Below are positions 14,847-24,273 of a DNA stretch of 30,065 nucleotides, one piece after another (the stretch's first letter is position 1; each line of letters begins with the position of its first letter). Location: positions 1 through 30,065 of the IMG/VR virus record IMGVR_UViG_3300006802_000353; one strand, given 5' to 3'. Position numbers and translations under genes: made by a program. Below the pieces are notes generated by a model. That model was not told where the DNA came from. It made no database searches and saw only the letters and a program-made list of their open reading frames with translations. The stretch comes from a virus.

Positions 14847-16907
14847 ATGAAGGATACGATATATCGAAAGATAGAGGTGCTTGGAGGTGTTCAGCCTTCC
14901 ACTGACGAAACGGCCTTTTGCACGTCTCATTTCACCCATACATATCATGTTCGATTTAGGAATGGATTTCCTGAAAAATTAAAGGGATGGATTTCCACTG
15001 TATTTGATTATGGGGCCGAAATAGCAGGTGTTGCCCGGTCGATAACATCCGATTGGATCAATGGAAAATTATATACTTTAATCGGTACAAACTCCAAACT
15101 TTACTCATTGATTGGATCGACACTTACAAATATTTCACCCTTTCAAACGGTTTCTATAGCTGTTGCCAATTCTCTTGATACGCACTACGACACGCTTGTA
15201 AATGACCCAGTTTTAACCGTGAACGGTCTTGATTATTTATTCTTTGCCGATGCTGCGGCTGATGATTTACAGCCCGGAGATGAAGTAACAATTTCCGGTG
15301 CAGTTGGGGCTGTTGGGGGTATTCCTGATACAGAAATTAATGGAACTCATCTTGTAAGAACAATCGTTCCAAGCTCTGGCTTTTCTGTAAGGGTGACAAC
15401 AATTGCATCTTCTGATGATGCTGGTGGCGGCGCGGCAGTTGTTAGAACTTCAGGCCTGTTGACTGTGAACGATGCGGCGCATGGTCAGTCTGATGGGGCA
15501 AGAGTAAGCATTACAGGAGCCGCTAACACAGGCGGCATTTTGGCGGCTGAAATTAATCAGGAATTTATTATAAGAAATGTTGCAGTAAATTCCTTTGATG
15601 TTATGACGACTGGCACGGCCACATCATCGGTTGCGGCTGGCGGCGGTGCAGCAACGGCATACTATCAGGAAATTGGCGAAGGGCCAGTAAATGAATCTGC
15701 GGCTCAAGGTTATGGGGCTGGATTGTATGGGGCAGGATTATACGGAACTGCGCTTGTGTCGTCGTTGGCGCGTGCATATCCCCGCGTCTGGTTCTTTGAT
15801 AGATACGCCGATACGTTCATTATGACACCGGGCAATCAGGGGGCTGTTTACCAATGGGATGGGAATACCCAGACTGCACCTTCAATAATAACCAATGCGC
15901 CGACAACTATAAATTATGCCTTTGTTTCAGATAACATTTTGGTGACTTTTGGGGCCGGGGCTGTTGAAAACAAAATTTTTGCATCGGATCAGAACGATAT
16001 AGAAATGTGGGTTTCATCGTCCACAAATCAGGTTTTCGAGGATAATGTGGAAGGGGCCGGAAGGCTTATTTCTCATGTTCCAGTCGAGAATTACAATCTT
16101 ATTTTCACAGAATTTAAAACCTATAAATTCAGATATATCGGCCTTCCATTGGTATGGGAGATATTGCCTATTGATGAGGAAATAGGATTGATTGCACCGA
16201 TGGCTAGGGTGTCTGTCAATGGCGTTGCCTACTGGATGGGGCAAGAGAATTTTTATATGTACAGGGGAGGCGGGATTGTTGAGATTATCCCCTCGAATAA
16301 TCCCAATGTTCCCCAATGCACGGCGCTTGAATATGTATTTGATAACCTTAATTATGGCCAAAAATCAAAGATTTTTGCATGGTATAACAAAGAATTTAAT
16401 GAAATATGGTTTCATTACCCGCAAGCAAGCTCGAATGAGCCTGACCGGGTTATAAGGGTATGTTTGGCTGATTATTCTTGGTCTATTGATGAATTTAATA
16501 GGACTTGTGCTGAATATCCGAATATGAAGCTTAAAAATCCGCGCCTGATTGATACTGATGTTTTATATAATCATGAATATGGATGGAATGCTGATGGCGC
16601 GGCGATGCCATGGAGCGTCACAAGCAATAAGAGATTTGGGGAAAAGAAATATATAAATCTTAATGGAATTATTCCTGATTCCGTGCAGGTTGGAACCATT
16701 CAATTTGACGCTGTGGGGTATGCTTATCCACAATCCACGGCGCAAAGATCGAATGAAAGCCGCAATGTTACGGCAACTCAAGAGCGTATCCCATATACGA
16801 ATACGGGTCGTTTTTGGCAATATACATGGTCCGGCGAGGAAATAGATCAGGAATGGTCTTTAGGTTGCTGGATTGAGGAAATACAAGAAGGCGCAACGGC
16901 ACCATGA
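14847..16907 (+). CDS. Tail nozzle / stabilisation protein (P22 gp10-like)
   Basis: The gene starts directly after the fibre stop. The 686-aa protein begins with a tail-stabiliser-type opening (VRFRNGFPEKLKGWIS) and early beta repeats (INGKLYTLIGTNSKLYSLIG). Two inserted domains of similar design lie at about 100-190 and 195-270; each ends on a short TSS/SSDDAGGGAA-type loop (for example ATSSVAAGGGAATAYY). The remainder has propeller-like strands ending in WSLGCWIEEI. Length and place, between adaptor and ejection genes, fit the tail nozzle of podoviruses, which closes the head below the adaptor. The stop overlaps the next ATG. Confidence 0.75.
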   Translation: MKDTIYRKIEVLGGVQPSTDETAFCTSHFTHTYHVRFRNGFPEKLKGWISTVFDYGAEIAGVARSITSDWINGKLYTLIGTNSKLYSLIGSTLTNISPFQTVSIAVANSLDTHYDTLVNDPVLTVNGLDYLFFADAAADDLQPGDEVTISGAVGAVGGIPDTEINGTHLVRTIVPSSGFSVRVTTIASSDDAGGGAAVVRTSGLLTVNDAAHGQSDGARVSITGAANTGGILAAEINQEFIIRNVAVNSFDVMTTGTATSSVAAGGGAATAYYQEIGEGPVNESAAQGYGAGLYGAGLYGTALVSSLARAYPRVWFFDRYADTFIMTPGNQGAVYQWDGNTQTAPSIITNAPTTINYAFVSDNILVTFGAGAVENKIFASDQNDIEMWVSSSTNQVFEDNVEGAGRLISHVPVENYNLIFTEFKTYKFRYIGLPLVWEILPIDEEIGLIAPMARVSVNGVAYWMGQENFYMYRGGGIVEIIPSNNPNVPQCTALEYVFDNLNYGQKSKIFAWYNKEFNEIWFHYPQASSNEPDRVIRVCLADYSWSIDEFNRTCAEYPNMKLKNPRLIDTDVLYNHEYGWNADGAAMPWSVTSNKRFGEKKYINLNGIIPDSVQVGTIQFDAVGYAYPQSTAQRSNESRNVTATQERIPYTNTGRFWQYTWSGEEIDQEWSLGCWIEEIQEGATAP

Positions 16908-17188
16908 AGGCGTTATATACAAATCGTCATATTGTCACATTGGAAGATGCAAGCGCGGCGCTTGAGGAAATAACGCGCACACGCCGGGAAGATGTCGCTG
17001 ATTTCACTAATTTACCCAATATTTTTATGCGGGGGCGCAGGGTTGGGCGCGTTCCATCATCATCCGCCGATGTGATCGACGGTGATAAGGATATGGATTT
17101 TAATATGGCTGATGACGGATTGGGGACCATATACCTATATGCTCTTGTCGGCACTCAATGGCTCAGAGTTCAGTTGCAAAGTTTTTAA
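16904..17188 (+). CDS. Small tail-associated protein, 94 aa
   Basis: The start overlaps the nozzle stop (ATGA). The protein has a helical first half with EDASAALEEITRTRREDVAD (18-37), a basic patch RGRRVGRVPSSS, and a beta-like end GLGTIYLYALVGTQWLRVQL. It occupies the slot where P22-type phages carry small tail-completion proteins. No motif allows a firm name. Confidence 0.68.
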   Translation: MKALYTNRHIVTLEDASAALEEITRTRREDVADFTNLPNIFMRGRRVGRVPSSSADVIDGDKDMDFNMADDGLGTIYLYALVGTQWLRVQLQSF

Positions 17189-17258
17189 AATTGGTTCATT
17201 ATGTTTGCAGAGGAGACGCCACCATTTCCCTTAAGTGGGTTTTAGTGAGAGGCGTTTC

Positions 17259-18092
17259 GTGGGTTTTTTTTCAAGTTTAACTGGAAAACAAAAAACTAAA
17301 GTTCCTGCATCTGGCTATTATGCTATGCCGCAGGAATACCGAGATTTATATGACGGTCTTCTTAAAAACGTATCATCTACACTCCTTCCCGGTGGTCAAT
17401 TAAATACAGAGATGTTCACGCCGCTTCCCCAAACGGCGGATGAAACACGCGCATTTGATCTTTCGCGGCAAGGACTAGCGCCTACCGAGGAATCTTTGCG
17501 CCGGGATTTGTCGATGTTGATGAACCCATTTGATGAATTTGTGATTAATGACATTAACCGGGAAGCGACAGGCCAAAACTCACTTGTAAATCAATATGCC
17601 ACCAGAGCCGGACAGCAGGGATCAAATCGTGGGTTTTTAGGCACTTCTGATGTTGAAAGAACAAGGCTTAATGATATTGGACGTTTTCGTCAGGGCCAGT
17701 ATAACACGGCTGTTCAAAATATCCTTGGGCCAATGGCCGCACTTAAACAACAGGATATTGGAAACCTATTAAATGCAGGGCAATTTGAGCGAGGGCTAGA
17801 TACACAGACACGCCAAGCCCCAATGACAGCTCTAACTGCTGGTCTTGGTGCCATAAATTCTATTCCTACGTCATTTGGGGACTTTGGCTCTCCTGAAAGA
17901 ACGATCAAGTCAGGTGGTGGATTGATGGGGCTTTTGAATGGCCCTATCGGCAAACTTGGCCTTGCATATGCCACTGGAGGCATGAGCGGCGGTGCTGGCT
18001 TTTTCGGAGGCTCTGGTCTAGGGGGTTTAAATCAAGGTATCGGCTCTATGTTTAGCTCAAGCCCAATGGGGCCGTATCAAGGGGTATTTTAA
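17259..18092 (+). CDS. Ejection / internal virion protein (P22 gp7-like position)
   Basis: I place the start at GTG 17259 (MGFFSSLTGKQKTK) because GAGAGG lies 6 nt upstream; an in-frame GTG at 17235 would add eight residues. A nine-base word (GTGGGTTTT) is repeated at both GTGs, and a run of eight T follows the chosen start. The protein is helical and Gln/Arg-rich to about residue 200 (MNPFDEFVINDINREATGQN, then GRFRQGQYNTAVQNILGP) and ends with a Gly-rich flexible part (GGMSGGAGFFGGSGLGG). Such proteins leave the head with DNA and help build the conduit through the envelope. Role inferred from composition and order. Confidence 0.65.
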   Translation: MGFFSSLTGKQKTKVPASGYYAMPQEYRDLYDGLLKNVSSTLLPGGQLNTEMFTPLPQTADETRAFDLSRQGLAPTEESLRRDLSMLMNPFDEFVINDINREATGQNSLVNQYATRAGQQGSNRGFLGTSDVERTRLNDIGRFRQGQYNTAVQNILGPMAALKQQDIGNLLNAGQFERGLDTQTRQAPMTALTAGLGAINSIPTSFGDFGSPERTIKSGGGLMGLLNGPIGKLGLAYATGGMSGGAGFFGGSGLGGLNQGIGSMFSSSPMGPYQGVF

Positions 18093-19246
18093 TGTCCTTT
18101 TTGCCGCAACAAAGGCCGTCTTTTGGAAACTTGCTTATGAAAGCAATCCCAGAATTTGCGCAACAATACCAGACAAATAAACAAGATGAACATATGAATA
18201 AAGTATTCGCGGCTAATCCTGATTTTGCCATGAAGTTGTATGCAGCAAAGACAAACGCTGAGCAAAATGCGCTAAGATCGAAAGCGATTGAACAAGAAAA
18301 TTCGCTTTTAGATCGCAATATTCAAAAGGAAAATGCGCTTGCAAAATTGGCTGAAATGTATGGGCAAGGTATTACTGGGCCTAATGGAAAAATGGACCTC
18401 AATCAATTACTTACCCAAAGCGCAGCTATTACGGGCGATTTCTCCCCGCTGGTTAAGTATGCAATGGGTCAAACAGGATCTGATGCCCCTAGCAATGTTC
18501 AAACGGCACTTTGGTATGAAAACGCAACGCCAGAGCAAAGGGCAATATTTGACAGAACGAATAAAAATATAATTGGAACGATGGATGTAGGCGGCAATAT
18601 CATTCAGTACGATAGAACCACTGGCCAGCCCATTGGAAATATTGACAAAACGCTTGCTCCTGCCGATGTTCCAGAAAATGCCGCTGCCAAGGTGGCCGCA
18701 ATGGAAGAAGCAAAGCTTGCAGAACAGCTTAAAACTGAGCCTTTAATCACATCGGCAAATAAAGCTGCTGAATTAGAGGCCACAGCTTCAGCCGATTTGC
18801 TTAAAAAATCAAAAAATGCACAAAATACCATTGATATTTTGCAAAAAGCTGAAATTTTATTGCCAAAAGCAACTGGTGGATTGGGCGGCGCTGTTGTTTC
18901 ATCTACTAAAGGGGCGCTTGATATAAGCGATGAAAGTACACAGGCCAATGAAGAATTAAAATTATTGTCTGGATGGCTGGTTTCTAATGTTCCACGGATG
19001 GAAGGGCCGCAATCAAATTACGATGTTGGAGTTTATAAAACGATGGCTGCTGATTTAGGTAATCAACTTAAATCAAAAGGTGATCGTATGGCGGCGCTTA
19101 ATACTCTTATGTTGTTGCAAGCAAAATATGCAGATTTAAATCAAGATAAAAACAATCAAACTGTACCAGAAGGTACAATACAAAGAAATAAAAAGACAGG
19201 TGCGCAACGAATTATGAGGGGGGGTAAATGGGAAATTTTACCATAG
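18092..19246 (+). CDS. Ejection / internal virion protein (P22 gp20-like position)
   Basis: The ATG shares a base with the previous stop. The 384-aa protein is helical and Gln/Asn/Lys-rich, with long amphipathic stretches at about 30-95 (HMNKVFAANPDFAMKLYAAK) and 190-260 (AAAKVAAMEEAKLAEQLKTE). The C-terminus reads PEGTIQRNKKTGAQRIMRGG then KWEILP, an ending often seen in virion proteins of this kind. It overlaps the next gene by 19 nt. Together with its neighbours it forms a three-gene ejection set as in P22-type phages. Confidence 0.68.
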   Translation: MSFLPQQRPSFGNLLMKAIPEFAQQYQTNKQDEHMNKVFAANPDFAMKLYAAKTNAEQNALRSKAIEQENSLLDRNIQKENALAKLAEMYGQGITGPNGKMDLNQLLTQSAAITGDFSPLVKYAMGQTGSDAPSNVQTALWYENATPEQRAIFDRTNKNIIGTMDVGGNIIQYDRTTGQPIGNIDKTLAPADVPENAAAKVAAMEEAKLAEQLKTEPLITSANKAAELEATASADLLKKSKNAQNTIDILQKAEILLPKATGGLGGAVVSSTKGALDISDESTQANEELKLLSGWLVSNVPRMEGPQSNYDVGVYKTMAADLGNQLKSKGDRMAALNTLMLLQAKYADLNQDKNNQTVPEGTIQRNKKTGAQRIMRGGKWEILP

Positions 19247-21099
19247 ATGACCCCTATTTGCTTAGGCTTGCACAGATTGAAAGTGGCATGAATCCGCTTG
19301 CAAAAAATCCAAATTCATCGGCTGGTGGCCTTTTTCAATTTGTCGATGCAACGGCAAATCAATATGGACTTGCAGGGCGAGACAGATTTATTCCTGAAAA
19401 AGCAATTCCTGCTGCCAAGAAGCTTACAGATGATAACCGGGCCTATTTAAAAAAGGCTTTAGGTCGTGAACCAACGCCGGGAGAATTATACCTTGCTCAT
19501 CAACAAGGCGCTTTAGGTGCGAAAAAACTTTTATCTAATCCAAATTCACCAGTTACAAAAATAGTTGGAAAAGATGCTGCAATTTTAAATGCTGGGACGA
19601 CTGATATGACGGCAGGGGAATTTGTAAATAATTGGTCTGATAAATTTGAAAGTGGTCTTGAATCAGATGATGATTGGGAAACTATTGAAAGTTCAGATAA
19701 CGGAGATTGGGAAGATGTTGCAATCGAAGAAGATGTAAAAATTCCAGAAAAAAAGCAAAAGTCACTTTCAGTTGCTTTAAAGGGTGCGCCATTATCAATT
19801 GCGAAAGGGACAACTCTTGGATTTTCAGATGAAATTCAGGGTGCTTTAGCTGCCATTCCTGCCGCCATTGGCAGAACTGCCATGGGAAATCCGACAACGA
19901 TTGGCGAAGCTTATAAAATTGGAAGAGATATTGCGCGAAGGCAACAAGGAGATTTTGAAGAACAAAATCCATATATATCTTCTGGTTTGGAATTTGTCGG
20001 AGGACTGACCGGAGGAATTGGCGCAGCTAAAATTGCTCCTAGTAAATTAACGGCATTTGCAAGATCAAATCCTGTAAAATCTGCCATTTATGGGGGTGCT
20101 GCATCTGGCGGCTTATATGGTGCTGGCGCAAGCGAAAAAGAGGGGTTCGGTAGATTGGAAGATGCAGTTTCTGGCACTGGCGTTGGCGGTGTTACGGGGG
20201 GAACTGTAGGATATTTGGCAAATAGAATAATTCCTAAAAAAATTCCTTCTTCTGAAGAAATGAGAAAACAAGCGTCTAAAATTTTCAAATTATCTGAAGA
20301 ATCAGGGGTTATTGTCCCTGCTAAAGAAGTTGATAACTTTATCACAAATATAAAATCAAATATCAACACTGGACGCGCTGGTAATGTAGGCAGAAAATAT
20401 ATGGGATTGGTTGATGATGTTATAGAAGATATTCAGAATGAATTTCAAAAAACGGATATGTCTGTCCAAGATATCAATCAACTTGATAGTAGATTAGGCG
20501 ATTTGATTGATTCAACCATGGATGATTTTGGAAAGGTTGGCGCACGAGGAAGACTCCTTATTCAAGTTCAAAAAAGCCTTCGTGATATGTTTGAAAATTT
20601 ACCCGGCACTGAATTAAGCAAACAAGCCCGTGAAGCTTGGGCAAAGTCTTATAGGATTAGAGATATAGAAAGAGTAATTGAAAAATCACTCGGAACAGAT
20701 CAACCAGCTAATACAATCAAGCGTGGCCTTAATTCCTTATTAAGGAATAAAGCAAAACTTAACGGATATAATAAAGAAGAAATTAAGGCTATCAAAGAAG
20801 CAGCTAGAACAGGATTTCCTGCTGAAATGTTGCGTACTGTCGGCAGTAGATTGGTCGGCATTGGCGGCACTGTTATGGGTGGCGCTCCCGGCGCAGTGGC
20901 AAGTGTCGGGGCTGGAATGCTTGCGCGTGATATCGGGAAAAATGCCGCTGAAGATCAGGCGTTAAGAGCAATGCAAATTATTGCAAACAGAGGAACTGGA
21001 AAAATTGTAGGATCAACAATTCCGGGAAGTTTAGGTACAATTTCAGGAATGCAATCATCTGCTCAAGTATCAAGATTAAGAAATAGAAATGGAGAATAG
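19228..21099 (+). CDS. Ejection protein with lytic transglycosylase domain
   Basis: A run of G (GAGGGGGGG) ahead of the ATG provides the ribosome site. Residues 10-140 form an SLT-type domain: catalytic Glu is probably E18 in LAQIESGMNP, followed by SSAGGLFQFVDATANQYG and ELYLAHQQGALGAKKLL. This domain would open a local hole in peptidoglycan during DNA entry, as in T7 gp16. From about 175 there are Gly/Ala-rich hydrophobic segments (GGLTGGIGAAKIAP, GVGGVTGGTVGYLANRIIP, GGTVMGGAPGAVASVGAGML) that could enter the membrane, separated by a helical part. The length of 623 aa is close to P22 gp16. Confidence 0.8.
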   Translation: MGNFTIDDPYLLRLAQIESGMNPLAKNPNSSAGGLFQFVDATANQYGLAGRDRFIPEKAIPAAKKLTDDNRAYLKKALGREPTPGELYLAHQQGALGAKKLLSNPNSPVTKIVGKDAAILNAGTTDMTAGEFVNNWSDKFESGLESDDDWETIESSDNGDWEDVAIEEDVKIPEKKQKSLSVALKGAPLSIAKGTTLGFSDEIQGALAAIPAAIGRTAMGNPTTIGEAYKIGRDIARRQQGDFEEQNPYISSGLEFVGGLTGGIGAAKIAPSKLTAFARSNPVKSAIYGGAASGGLYGAGASEKEGFGRLEDAVSGTGVGGVTGGTVGYLANRIIPKKIPSSEEMRKQASKIFKLSEESGVIVPAKEVDNFITNIKSNINTGRAGNVGRKYMGLVDDVIEDIQNEFQKTDMSVQDINQLDSRLGDLIDSTMDDFGKVGARGRLLIQVQKSLRDMFENLPGTELSKQAREAWAKSYRIRDIERVIEKSLGTDQPANTIKRGLNSLLRNKAKLNGYNKEEIKAIKEAARTGFPAEMLRTVGSRLVGIGGTVMGGAPGAVASVGAGMLARDIGKNAAEDQALRAMQIIANRGTGKIVGSTIPGSLGTISGMQSSAQVSRLRNRNGE

Positions 21100-21101
21100 A
21101 A

Positions 21102-21440
21102 ATGGCAAAATATACAGCGTCACTTGTGGCACAAAATACATCGGTTTTTATTTGTAACATTGACAAGCCAAGGCATGCAAATGACTGGTTTGCAAATGTG
21201 CTTGTTACCGGAACATTCGGAGGTGGAACGGTTACGTTCGGATATACCTTAGATAATGGCGTAACGATCGTTCCTACATTTATGGATGGAACGGCCACGG
21301 CAACAACCGCAACATCGGCATCTGCCTTTAATTTACGTGCAGGATCAGGAGATAATAATTCCGATAAGGTTCAGCTATGGGCTTTTATTCTCGCAGCAAC
21401 AAATCCTTCTATTACAATCAATGTTTTTGATAACCGATAG
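21102..21440 (+). CDS. Small beta-rich virion protein, 112 aa
   Basis: The ATG lies 2 nt after the previous stop and follows a GGAGAATAG ribosome site. The sequence alternates hydrophobic and small polar residues (VLVTGTFGGGTVTFGYTLDN, then VQLWAFILAATNPSITINVF), as in a beta sandwich. It comes just ahead of the large fibre, and a role as its partner, base or decoration is inferred. No family is recognised. Confidence 0.68.
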   Translation: MAKYTASLVAQNTSVFICNIDKPRHANDWFANVLVTGTFGGGTVTFGYTLDNGVTIVPTFMDGTATATTATSASAFNLRAGSGDNNSDKVQLWAFILAATNPSITINVFDNR

Positions 21441-21448
21441 GATAAATC

Positions 21449-23974
21449 GTGAGCGGAGATACCACATTACAATCTCTAAAACGACTAAGCTGGCTTCCAG
21501 ATCGGGATTCAGGGGATAACGGCAATCTTATTGCCGGACAGGAATATTATGATGTCGATTTTACAGGCGGCTCAATTTCAAATGTCACACTTACAAACGT
21601 AACAATTAATGGAACGGCTACAGTTAGAAATGAGCGTGTCGTAACTGCGTCTGGGAATGTTGCCGTTGCATCGGATGATTATATCATCACGATGAACAAA
21701 ACAGTTGGTGAAATAACAACAATCACGCTTCCTGCGTCTCCTTCAACTTCACGATCTTTGATTATAAAGGATGGTAAGGGTGATAGTTCTACATTCAATA
21801 TAACAATTGACGGAAATGGTAAAACGATTGATGGATCGGCGAGCCTCGTTCTTGATTTTAATTTTCAGGCCATTGAAATTGTATATAACGGCACAGAATG
21901 GAATGTCATAGGGAGTTATGGGGCTGCTGTAGATATTTCAGATGTTTCTGGCCTCGGCGCAAATGTTGCCCAATTCCTTGGTAATCCATCGAGCGCCAAT
22001 TTAAGATCGGCATTAACGGATGAAACTGGAAATGGCGCAGCATATTTCCAAAATGGAGATTTGGGGACACCTAGCGCCGGGGTAGCTACTAATTTGACTG
22101 GCACTGCCGCAGGTCTTACGGCTGGAACGGCAAGCCTTGCATCTACTATAACCGTAGCAGATGAATCCTCAGATACAACTTGTTTTCCTCTATTTACAAC
22201 CGCTGCGACTGGTTCTCTTTCAGCTAAAACGAATTCTGGGTTGTCGTTTAATTCATCATCGGGACTTTTAACCACTACATCCATATCATCGGGTGTCGTT
22301 ACATTAACTTCAACTTCGGCAGGGGTTCTAGTTGCAGGAAGAAACGGAGCTGTTGACCCTGTTTTTAAAGTTAATGCAAATACTGCATCTGCTGCCACTG
22401 GCATTGAAATTACCGGGGCAGCGGCTGGCGGCGGCGTTGATATAAATGCTATTTCATCAGGTGCTAATGAGGATTTGAATATAAGAAGCAAGGGCACTGG
22501 CAATATTTCTCTATACCAAACATCTACCTTGAAGATGTCAGTAACGGCAAACGCCGTAAACTTTACGCCGGGGACTTCTTCTGCTGCGTCACAAACTAGA
22601 TTTTCCTTTACGGGCGCTGCCGATACATCTCTCAGCGCTGGAACTGAAGCGCCAAGTGTCCATTTTAATATGGCGCAAACAAGACAGCATGCGTCGAATA
22701 CTGCAATTACCCTGCAACGTGATTTACAAGTATCGGGTTCAACTCATACGTTCGTAACGGCAGGAGGCGTAATTACAGATTGCGCAGCGTTTGCTGTTAA
22801 TGGTCCTTCAAATGGTGGAACCAATTCCACACTTACAAATTCTCATGCCATTCTAGTACCAACACGCGCACTTACGAATGTAACTAATGGCTATGGCATG
22901 ACGATTGTTGCACCAACAGGTGCAACAAATAATTATTGCGCTCAGTTTGTGGGGAAAGTTCAAAACACAATAACGGATACATCTACAGGTACAACAACTG
23001 TAGGAGAAGTAGCAAGCCCTCATTATGCTTTTTTGAATTGGTCCCCTCCTGCTGATACAGGGGCTGTAAGATTTGCCAGCACAGGTTACGCGCAGCACAC
23101 AACAGCTAATTCAATTACTGGCGTTGGACATTATGGTGGTCTTCTTGGTTATGCGCAAAAGAATAATGCCACTGGTACAGATGAACTTGTTATTGGCGTT
23201 GAGGGGCGAGTAGGCGCTTTAGCTGGAGCAATAACAATTGGCGCATCTGTTGTAGGTACTTTTGATACCAACGTAGAAGACGCAGGGACCATAACTTATG
23301 GTGCTGCGTTTTATGTTCCAACGCAATCTGATTCAGGACACATTACAAATAAATTTGCGTTCTGGAATAACAATTCTGATTGGCAAGTAAGAACCAACGG
23401 GCCTATTGTTTGCGCGTCTGCGACGACAGGAGATCAACAAGTCATTCCCCGCACGCGGGGCGCTGTTGCTACAAATGTTTATTACCCTATTGAAGGTGTC
23501 ACTGGTCTTTTTGCCTCTACATCTCATGCCCGAAACCTTGCATGGGCTGTTCCTTGGATTTGCTCTGAAAAGGTAACATGGACAAGGGCCGGGTTTACAA
23601 ACGGCATTGGCGTTGCGTCTGCCGTTGGGCGCATGGGTATTTACACAGATAGTTCTGGACGTCCGGGGGCAAGAATTGCAGATTTCGGCACTGTAACTGC
23701 TGGAATTGCTGATACTGGTGCAAGAGAAATTACGATATCTCAAACCCTTGAGGCTGGAATGTATTGGCTGGTTTTAGCTATTCAAGGTGGTGCAACTGAT
23801 AATTCAATAACTTATGCAAGCGTAAATTCATGGAATACAATGGGAATGACTGCGCCAACTGCTCAGGATGGAACTTGCTATGTGGCAGCGGCGGGAGCAC
23901 TTCCTGACCCATTCGGCGCTCCTACAGTTACGGGGGCAGGCTTTGCCCCCTTTCTTTGGATGAGGAAAGTATAA
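21449..23974 (+). CDS. Large tail fibre / receptor-binding protein
   Basis: The GTG at 21449 is the best start in frame; no strong ribosome site is visible. Residues 1-60 are a probable attachment domain, and 76-154 share a beta module with the 299-aa fibre (TTITLPASPST, then NITIDGNGKTIDG). The long middle is Ser/Thr/Ala/Gly-rich fibre sequence without enzymatic motif. The last 160 residues (WAVPWICSEKVTWTRAGFTN, GRMGIYTDSSGRPGARIADF, ISQTLEAGMYWLVLAIQGG, ALPDPFGAPT) have the pattern of a beta-sandwich found at the tip of many phage fibres, so this part probably meets the receptor. It ends on a terminator-like hairpin and precedes the lysis genes. Confidence 0.82.
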   Translation: MSGDTTLQSLKRLSWLPDRDSGDNGNLIAGQEYYDVDFTGGSISNVTLTNVTINGTATVRNERVVTASGNVAVASDDYIITMNKTVGEITTITLPASPSTSRSLIIKDGKGDSSTFNITIDGNGKTIDGSASLVLDFNFQAIEIVYNGTEWNVIGSYGAAVDISDVSGLGANVAQFLGNPSSANLRSALTDETGNGAAYFQNGDLGTPSAGVATNLTGTAAGLTAGTASLASTITVADESSDTTCFPLFTTAATGSLSAKTNSGLSFNSSSGLLTTTSISSGVVTLTSTSAGVLVAGRNGAVDPVFKVNANTASAATGIEITGAAAGGGVDINAISSGANEDLNIRSKGTGNISLYQTSTLKMSVTANAVNFTPGTSSAASQTRFSFTGAADTSLSAGTEAPSVHFNMAQTRQHASNTAITLQRDLQVSGSTHTFVTAGGVITDCAAFAVNGPSNGGTNSTLTNSHAILVPTRALTNVTNGYGMTIVAPTGATNNYCAQFVGKVQNTITDTSTGTTTVGEVASPHYAFLNWSPPADTGAVRFASTGYAQHTTANSITGVGHYGGLLGYAQKNNATGTDELVIGVEGRVGALAGAITIGASVVGTFDTNVEDAGTITYGAAFYVPTQSDSGHITNKFAFWNNNSDWQVRTNGPIVCASATTGDQQVIPRTRGAVATNVYYPIEGVTGLFASTSHARNLAWAVPWICSEKVTWTRAGFTNGIGVASAVGRMGIYTDSSGRPGARIADFGTVTAGIADTGAREITISQTLEAGMYWLVLAIQGGATDNSITYASVNSWNTMGMTAPTAQDGTCYVAAAGALPDPFGAPTVTGAGFAPFLWMRKV
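23932..23957 (+). terminator. Intrinsic-terminator-like hairpin inside the fibre 3' coding end
   Basis: GGGGGCA (23932-23938) pairs perfectly with TGCCCCC (23944-23950) over a 5-nt loop (GGCTT), followed by TTTCTTT. The hairpin is fully within codons for GAGFAPF, about 17 nt before the stop codon. The T-run is interrupted by one C. It could reduce transcription into the lysis cassette. Confidence 0.55.
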
Positions 23975-24012
23975 TGATTATCTTGGGAACATTATAAAAA
24001 AAGGGCGGGGAT

Positions 24013-24273
24013 ATGACGGATATTTTAACCACGGTAGCGGATTGGATAGTAATGATAGCCGTTGCAATCGTAGGAGGTTTTGTGAACAAGCTACACAACC
24101 GATTAAACGCGCACAGCGACAAGCACGATCAGCACGAGCGCGCCCTCAAAGATTTGGAACTAAATATAACACGAGATTATTCTTTAAAAAGCGATGTTGA
24201 GAAAAAGTTCGATAAGATCGTTGATAAGCTGGACCTCATATTTGAAAAGCTCGACAAAAAGGCGGACAAATGA
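24013..24273 (+). CDS. Small membrane protein with coiled coil (possible holin or lysis accessory)
   Basis: Residues 8-24 (VADWIVMIAVAIVGGFV) form one membrane segment. From residue 25 the sequence is highly charged and helical (HSDKHDQHERALKDLELN, then KSDVEKKFDKIVDKLDLIFE), likely a cytoplasmic coiled coil. A G-rich site (GGGCGGGG) precedes the ATG. Single-pass proteins with charged tails at the head of lysis cassettes act as holins or regulators in several phages, but this one lacks a decisive motif. The stop overlaps the next start (ATGA). Confidence 0.7.
   Translation: MTDILTTVADWIVMIAVAIVGGFVNKLHNRLNAHSDKHDQHERALKDLELNITRDYSLKSDVEKKFDKIVDKLDLIFEKLDKKADK

Noticed and set aside
17201-17245. 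Tiny ORF of 14 codons in the gap before the ejection protein
   Set aside because: No ribosome site and too short to judge; may be chance.
21916-22503. Minus-strand 195-aa open frame
   Set aside because: Opposite the large fibre, low complexity, no ribosome site or family pattern.
23970-23997. TATAAT next to an ATAATG/CATTAT inverted repeat ahead of the lysis genes
   Set aside because: No -35 box at the right distance and no T-run after the weak stem, so neither promoter nor terminator is supported.
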